This document shows, in pieces, positions 61,202 through 64,000 of a stretch of 64,000 nt of DNA. Made by a program: the position numbers and the translations under genes. Within the stretch, counting starts at the first letter, position 1, and each line of letters begins with the position of its first letter. The stretch comes from Prevotella sp. oral taxon 376. Lineage in GTDB: Bacteria; Bacteroidota; Bacteroidia; Bacteroidales; Bacteroidaceae. The stretch spans positions 458,501-522,500 of the forward strand of contig NZ_PYXG01000002.1 in NCBI RefSeq assembly GCF_003043945.1, written 5' to 3'. Under the pieces are notes generated by a model. It had not been told where the DNA came from, made no database searches, and saw nothing but the letters and a program-made list of their open reading frames with translations.

Positions 61202-61954
61202 CTACATGTTCATGCCGCCATCTACCTGAATAACCTGTCCGGACACATAGCTCGAAAGGTCGGAAGCCAGGAAAGTGGCCACATTGGCAATATCCTCGAC
61301 CTGACCGCCACGGCGAAGAGGAATCTTGCTGATCCACTCCTTGCGGATGTCATCCGACAAAGCCTGAGTCATCGCGGTATCTATGAAGCCGGGAGCAATG
61401 GCATTCGCACGGATGCCCTTCGGCCCCATCTCCTGACCGACACTCTTGGCGAGGGCTATCAAGCCGGCCTTGGAAGCGGCATAGTTGGCCTGGCCGGCGT
61501 TACCGTGAACGCCTACCACGCTGGCCATGTTGATGATCGAACCGCCACGCTGACGCATCATCACCGGCACACAGGCATGGATAAAGTTGAAGGCGCTCTT
61601 CAGATTGACCGCAATCACCGCGTCCCACTGCTGCTCAGTCATGCGAAGCATCAGACCGTCTTTCGTAATTCCAGCGTTATTCACCAAAATATCAATCGAA
61701 CCGAACTCCTCCTTGACGGCCTTCACCACCTCCTCGGTCTGCGCAAAGTCAGCCGCATTGCTGGCATAACCCTTGCACTTCACGCCGACGGCAGCAATCT
61801 CACGCTCCGTGGCCAAACCACCATGCTCCTCATCGATGAAGAGGTCGGTGAAAGCGATGTTGGCGCCTTCAGCCGCAAACTTCAAGGCAATAGCCTTACC
61901 AATACCACGAGCGGCACCTGTAATCAGGGCCGTCTTTCCACTCAATAATCCCAT
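61202..61954 (-). CDS. fabG: 3-oxoacyl-[acyl-carrier-protein] reductase
   Basis: 250-residue short-chain dehydrogenase/reductase. NADPH loop LITGAARGIGKAIALKFA (about 10-27), NNAGITKDGLMLRM (about 91-104), catalytic Ser (IINMASVVGVHGNAGQ), Tyr and Lys in ANYAASKAGLIAL (about 155-167), and the C-terminal GGQVEDIANVATFLASDLSSYVSGQVIQVDGGMNM are the FabG signature. Reduces beta-ketoacyl-ACP in fatty acid elongation. Between the TetR regulator (63 bp upstream) and the pseudouridine synthase; the three may be one transcript. Confidence 0.95.
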   Translation of the reverse strand: MGLLSGKTALITGAARGIGKAIALKFAAEGANIAFTDLFIDEEHGGLATEREIAAVGVKCKGYASNAADFAQTEEVVKAVKEEFGSIDILVNNAGITKDGLMLRMTEQQWDAVIAVNLKSAFNFIHACVPVMMRQRGGSIINMASVVGVHGNAGQANYAASKAGLIALAKSVGQEMGPKGIRANAIAPGFIDTAMTQALSDDIRKEWISKIPLRRGGQVEDIANVATFLASDLSSYVSGQVIQVDGGMNM

Positions 61955-62017
61955 AAATTCTAAATATTAAAGATTTATAATTAATTTTCATTCAAACTCC
62001 CATCTTGCCCGGCATGG

Positions 62018-62611
62018 TTATTTAATCAAGCTTTTGCCAAGCGCGCCATAGACAACCTTGGCCACCTGCGGCTTGCTCGACTCCACATCGAGGCCATGCC
62101 CGAGACGACCATAGATAAACGGAACCTCAAGCCCCTTGATGCAATAGTGCGTGATATCGGCAACGAGTTCGATATTCTCTATATCAAACTCGCCCGCTTC
62201 TTTTCCCTCGGCATACACCTTACGGAAGATTTCAAGCTCGTCTTCGTCAAAGTTTTTCCTCACTTTCTCCACCATCCATATATTACGGAAGAACTCGGCA
62301 CGGAGATTCCCGTTTCTCACCACCGTCTCGCGAATCATGCTCAGATGGGTATAGATGAGCTCGATGATCTTGTCTTGTGGGCGCATCTTCTTTGCCGCAA
62401 CCTCATCCAGCCGGTCGGACAAGCGTTCCAGCTCGGATTCTATCACGGCATAGTAAATATCTTCCTTACGGTTGAAATAGGTATAAAGGGTGCGGCGACC
62501 CTTTCCGGAAGCCACGGCAATGTCGTTCATGGTGGTATTTGCCACTCCGTTTTTTGCAAACAGCTGCCTGGCGACATCAACCAGAGTCTGTCTCGTTTTA
62601 GATATTGACAT
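62018..62611 (-). CDS. TetR/AcrR-family transcriptional regulator
   Basis: 197 residues. The N-terminal helix-turn-helix (TRQTLVDVARQLFAKNGVANTTMNDIAVASGKGRRTLYTYFNRKEDIYYAVI, about 5-57) is typical; the C-terminal ligand domain has no motif I can assign. It is directly upstream of fabG, so it may sense acyl-CoA or fatty acids, but that is inference. The gene has an excellent AGGAGG ribosome-binding site (62626-62621), rare in this window, and an imperfect palindrome just downstream of its -7 box (62639-62660) that is a candidate autoregulatory operator. Confidence 0.88.
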   Translation of the reverse strand: MSISKTRQTLVDVARQLFAKNGVANTTMNDIAVASGKGRRTLYTYFNRKEDIYYAVIESELERLSDRLDEVAAKKMRPQDKIIELIYTHLSMIRETVVRNGNLRAEFFRNIWMVEKVRKNFDEDELEIFRKVYAEGKEAGEFDIENIELVADITHYCIKGLEVPFIYGRLGHGLDVESSKPQVAKVVYGALGKSLIK

Positions 62612-62638
62612 GTTCTTTATCCTCCTGCTTTAAGAACT

Positions 62639-62660
62639 GCACACTCTTACAATCGTGTGC
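62639..62660 (-). promoter_or_regulatory. Candidate TetR operator
   Basis: GCACAC-N10-GTGTGC, a 22-bp imperfect palindrome with 16 of 22 symmetric positions, overlapping the C that follows the -7 box and covering the expected transcription start of the TetR gene. Confidence 0.5.
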
Positions 62661-62667
62661 AAATGTA
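62660..62667 (-). promoter_or_regulatory. -7 box of the TetR-fabG unit
   Basis: TACATTTG on the minus strand (62667-62660), 48 nt before the ATG at 62611. Confidence 0.55.
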
Positions 62668-62738
62668 TCATTTTTATTCGGATTATGCAAGGGATGAGGC
62701 GTTTTTCACATTTATTCACAAAATAGGGGCGTATAAAC

Positions 62739-62769
62739 TTGCACATCTCGGAAAATTGTCTTACCTTTG
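62739..62769 (+). promoter_or_regulatory. Promoter of the initiator tRNA gene
   Basis: -33 TTG (62739-62741), 20-nt spacer, -7 TACCTTTG (62762-62769), about 21 nt before the first base of the tRNA. Full consensus. Confidence 0.75.
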
Positions 62770-62790
62770 CATCCGTAAATAAAGAAATAT

Positions 62791-62863
62791 CGCGGAGTGG
62801 AGCAGTTGGTAGCTCGCCAGGCTCATAACCTGGAGGTCGCATGTTCGAGTCCTGCCTCCGCAA
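62791..62863 (+). tRNA. Initiator tRNA-fMet (anticodon CAT)
   Basis: 73 nt forming a full cloverleaf: acceptor CGCGGAG/CTCCGCA, D arm GAGC...GCTC, anticodon stem CCAGG/CCTGG with loop CTCATAA, T arm with TTCGAGT. The first acceptor pair is an unpaired C1-A72, the hallmark of bacterial initiator tRNA (formylation, exclusion from elongation). The three-G:C rule of the anticodon stem is A:U at 29-41 rather than G:C, while 30-40 and 31-39 are G:C. The 3' CCA is not encoded (CTA follows the discriminator A). Confidence 0.93.
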
Positions 62864-62868
62864 CTAAG

Positions 62869-62900
62869 AAAGCGTAAGAATCTTCCGATTCTTACGCTTT
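62869..62900. terminator. Terminator shared by the tRNA and the HtpX-like gene
   Basis: Perfect 14-bp arms AAAGCGTAAGAATC (62869-62882) and GATTCTTACGCTTT (62887-62900) with a 4-nt loop and T/A-rich ends on both sides; bidirectional. Confidence 0.9.
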
Positions 62901-62907
62901 TTCCTTG

Positions 62908-63912
62908 TTAGAACTGTTCCAATACGGCGATGCGCTTCTCGGTGTCAGGATGGGTGCTGAACAATGAATTCATGAACCCGAGTATGCCGGAGGCCATCTC
63001 GTCGGGCTGGATAATGAAGAGCTGGGCTATATCTGCCCGCTTCACACCATCCAATCCCGGCTCCTTGGAAATCTTCTTCAGTGCCGAGGCAAGGGCCAAA
63101 GGATCGCCACAGAGTTCTGCTCCGCCTGCATCGGCCATATACTCGCGCTTGCGGGAAATGGCAAACCGGGTTACCAGCGTGAAGAAATAGGCGATTGCAC
63201 AACATATCAGCCCAATGAAAAGTACCACTATAACTGACAGGCCATTATCTTTCCCGTTACTGCCGCGGCTTCTGCCGCCGCCATAGTAGAATGAATGATA
63301 GAGCATTCGCACCACCAAACTCATTACCGTGGAGATGATTCCCACGAAGATAATGCTCGTAATGAGCAAGCGGGTATCATGGTTGCGGATATGCGTGAGC
63401 TCGTGCCCTATTACGCCAGACAGCTCCCTGTCATCAAGTTTGGCCATAAGCCCCGTGGTAACCGTTACCGTATAGGAGTCTTTATTGATGCCGCTGGCAA
63501 AGGCATTGAGCTGGGAATCGTCCACTATATTTATTTTCGGCATATCCATTCCACAAGTCATGCAGAGATTCTCAACGATGTTATAGATACGGGGATTCTC
63601 CTTTCGGGTGATGGGGTATGCACCGGTTGAGCGCTGAATCATCTTGGCATTCATGAAATAGGCTATCAGAAACCAGACCGCCACACCTCCGACAACCCAC
63701 GGAAGGGAAGTCAGGAAATAATAGTTCACGGTCTCGAGGTTCAATTGATGCGCCACATCGCCATACTCATCATAATATCCATTCCCGAAAAAGTTCAAGA
63801 GAGCAAGGAATACCCATGTCATTCCCAAGATGATAGCGGGAAACATAAGGAGCAACAAGACACTCTTCGTATTGTTGCGCCTTATCTGGGTTTGCATTCC
63901 TACATACTTCAT
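62908..63912 (-). CDS. htpX: HtpX-like M48-family membrane metalloprotease
   Basis: 334 residues with two N-terminal membrane helices (LLLLMFPAIILGMTWVFLALLNFFGNG, about 18-44, and WVVGGVAVWFLIAYFMNAKM) and two more after the active site (ITSIIFVGIISTVMSLVVRML, VIVVLFIGLICCAIAYFFTLV). The zinc site is VIGHELTHIRNHDTRLL (about 168-184) with the third ligand Glu in SRKREYMADAGGAEL (about 256-270). HtpX-type proteases degrade damaged membrane proteins. It starts 4 nt after the LemA stop; lemA-htpX pairing is well known. Slightly longer than E. coli HtpX. Confidence 0.92.
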   Translation of the reverse strand: MKYVGMQTQIRRNNTKSVLLLLMFPAIILGMTWVFLALLNFFGNGYYDEYGDVAHQLNLETVNYYFLTSLPWVVGGVAVWFLIAYFMNAKMIQRSTGAYPITRKENPRIYNIVENLCMTCGMDMPKINIVDDSQLNAFASGINKDSYTVTVTTGLMAKLDDRELSGVIGHELTHIRNHDTRLLITSIIFVGIISTVMSLVVRMLYHSFYYGGGRSRGSNGKDNGLSVIVVLFIGLICCAIAYFFTLVTRFAISRKREYMADAGGAELCGDPLALASALKKISKEPGLDGVKRADIAQLFIIQPDEMASGILGFMNSLFSTHPDTEKRIAVLEQF

Positions 63913-63916
63913 CAGC

Positions 63917-64000
63917 TCAGAACTTTACTTCCGGTGCCCTGTCGTAGTCCGCCCGCTGCTCCTCCGGAACTTCTATCATTGATTCTCTCTTAAACCCGAA
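63917..64000 (-). CDS. lemA: LemA-family protein, C-terminal 27 residues (partial)
   Basis: The window edge cuts the gene; the visible part is FGFKRESMIEVPEEQRADYD followed by RAPEVKF and TGA (63919-63917). The pattern of acidic residues followed by AP.VKF is the usual end of LemA proteins, which are membrane-anchored helical proteins encoded next to HtpX-type proteases. The gene order supports the call, which rests on few residues. Confidence 0.7.
   Translation of the reverse strand, partial: FGFKRESMIEVPEEQRADYDRAPEVKF

Overview
The window looks like chromosomal DNA of a Bacteroidota, most likely an order Bacteroidales, Prevotella-like bacterium. The reasons are: many genes are preceded by the Bacteroidota -7 box TAnnTTTG, several with a TTG/TTTG -33 box 19-20 nt upstream; classical Shine-Dalgarno sequences are rare; there is a lipoprotein-type TamL next to TamB, an IF-3 with a long Ala/Glu/Lys-rich tail, acetyl-type MetA, and several small lipoprotein families typical of Bacteroidales. 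Most of the window is ordinary core genome; I see no prophage, no insertion sequence, no CRISPR array and no rRNA.

Layout. 1-8 kb: TPR protein, small secreted proteins, uracil permease, an MGMT/ATL-type DNA repair protein, tcdA, rmuC. 6.4-15.9 kb: a tightly packed seven-gene leftward operon (vWA-like lipoprotein, four-helix membrane protein, tubulin/FtsZ-like GTPase, 1158-residue actin/Hsp70-fold ATPase, coiled-coil protein, zinc-ribbon membrane protein, MATE transporter); this is the most unusual gene cluster. 16.2-30.4 kb: PBP4-type carboxypeptidase, TonB-dependent receptor, a leftward operon ABC-F / M13 peptidase / MetA / U32 protein / zinc-ribbon membrane lipoprotein, then tex and a VOC protein. 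30.5-35.2 kb: rplT-rpmI-infC and thrS, separated from each other by an unusual 1.4-kb block. 35.4-39.3 kb: TPR lipoprotein-operon with def, ruvX and a SPOR lipoprotein. 39.5-47.9 kb: YtxH/holin-like envelope cassette, a predicted small RNA, PhnP-like hydrolase, murB, pheS, GNAT, DASS transporter, EEP nuclease. 48-59.9 kb: glmM-type mutase, DUF4827-like lipoprotein, DHH phosphoesterase, sugar nucleotidyltransferase, tamL-tamB. 60-64 kb: pseudouridine synthase, fabG, TetR regulator, initiator tRNA, HtpX-like protease, end of lemA.

The most striking non-gene signal is a set of 63-bp repeat arrays. Seven loci (1717, 8246, 16055, 22699, 33120, 45032, 52814) each hold three near-palindromic 19-bp units separated by 3-nt variable spacers, i.e. 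a strict 22-bp pitch. Five belong to one family (RTTACA-N7-TGTAAY) and two to an unrelated sequence family (ACRANNTCGSCGANNTYGT), yet the architecture is identical. Two of the arrays lie inside coding sequence and one supplies the stop codon of a gene. I know of no described element with this exact structure; the window alone cannot show what uses it. Two of the five family-1 arrays lie at the start and inside the tubulin/Hsp70-like operon.

Gene starts were chosen by reading signal peptides, -7 boxes, overlaps and family length; several differ from the longest possible reading frame. No database search was run, so family names are recognitions from memory and are graded by the confidence values.
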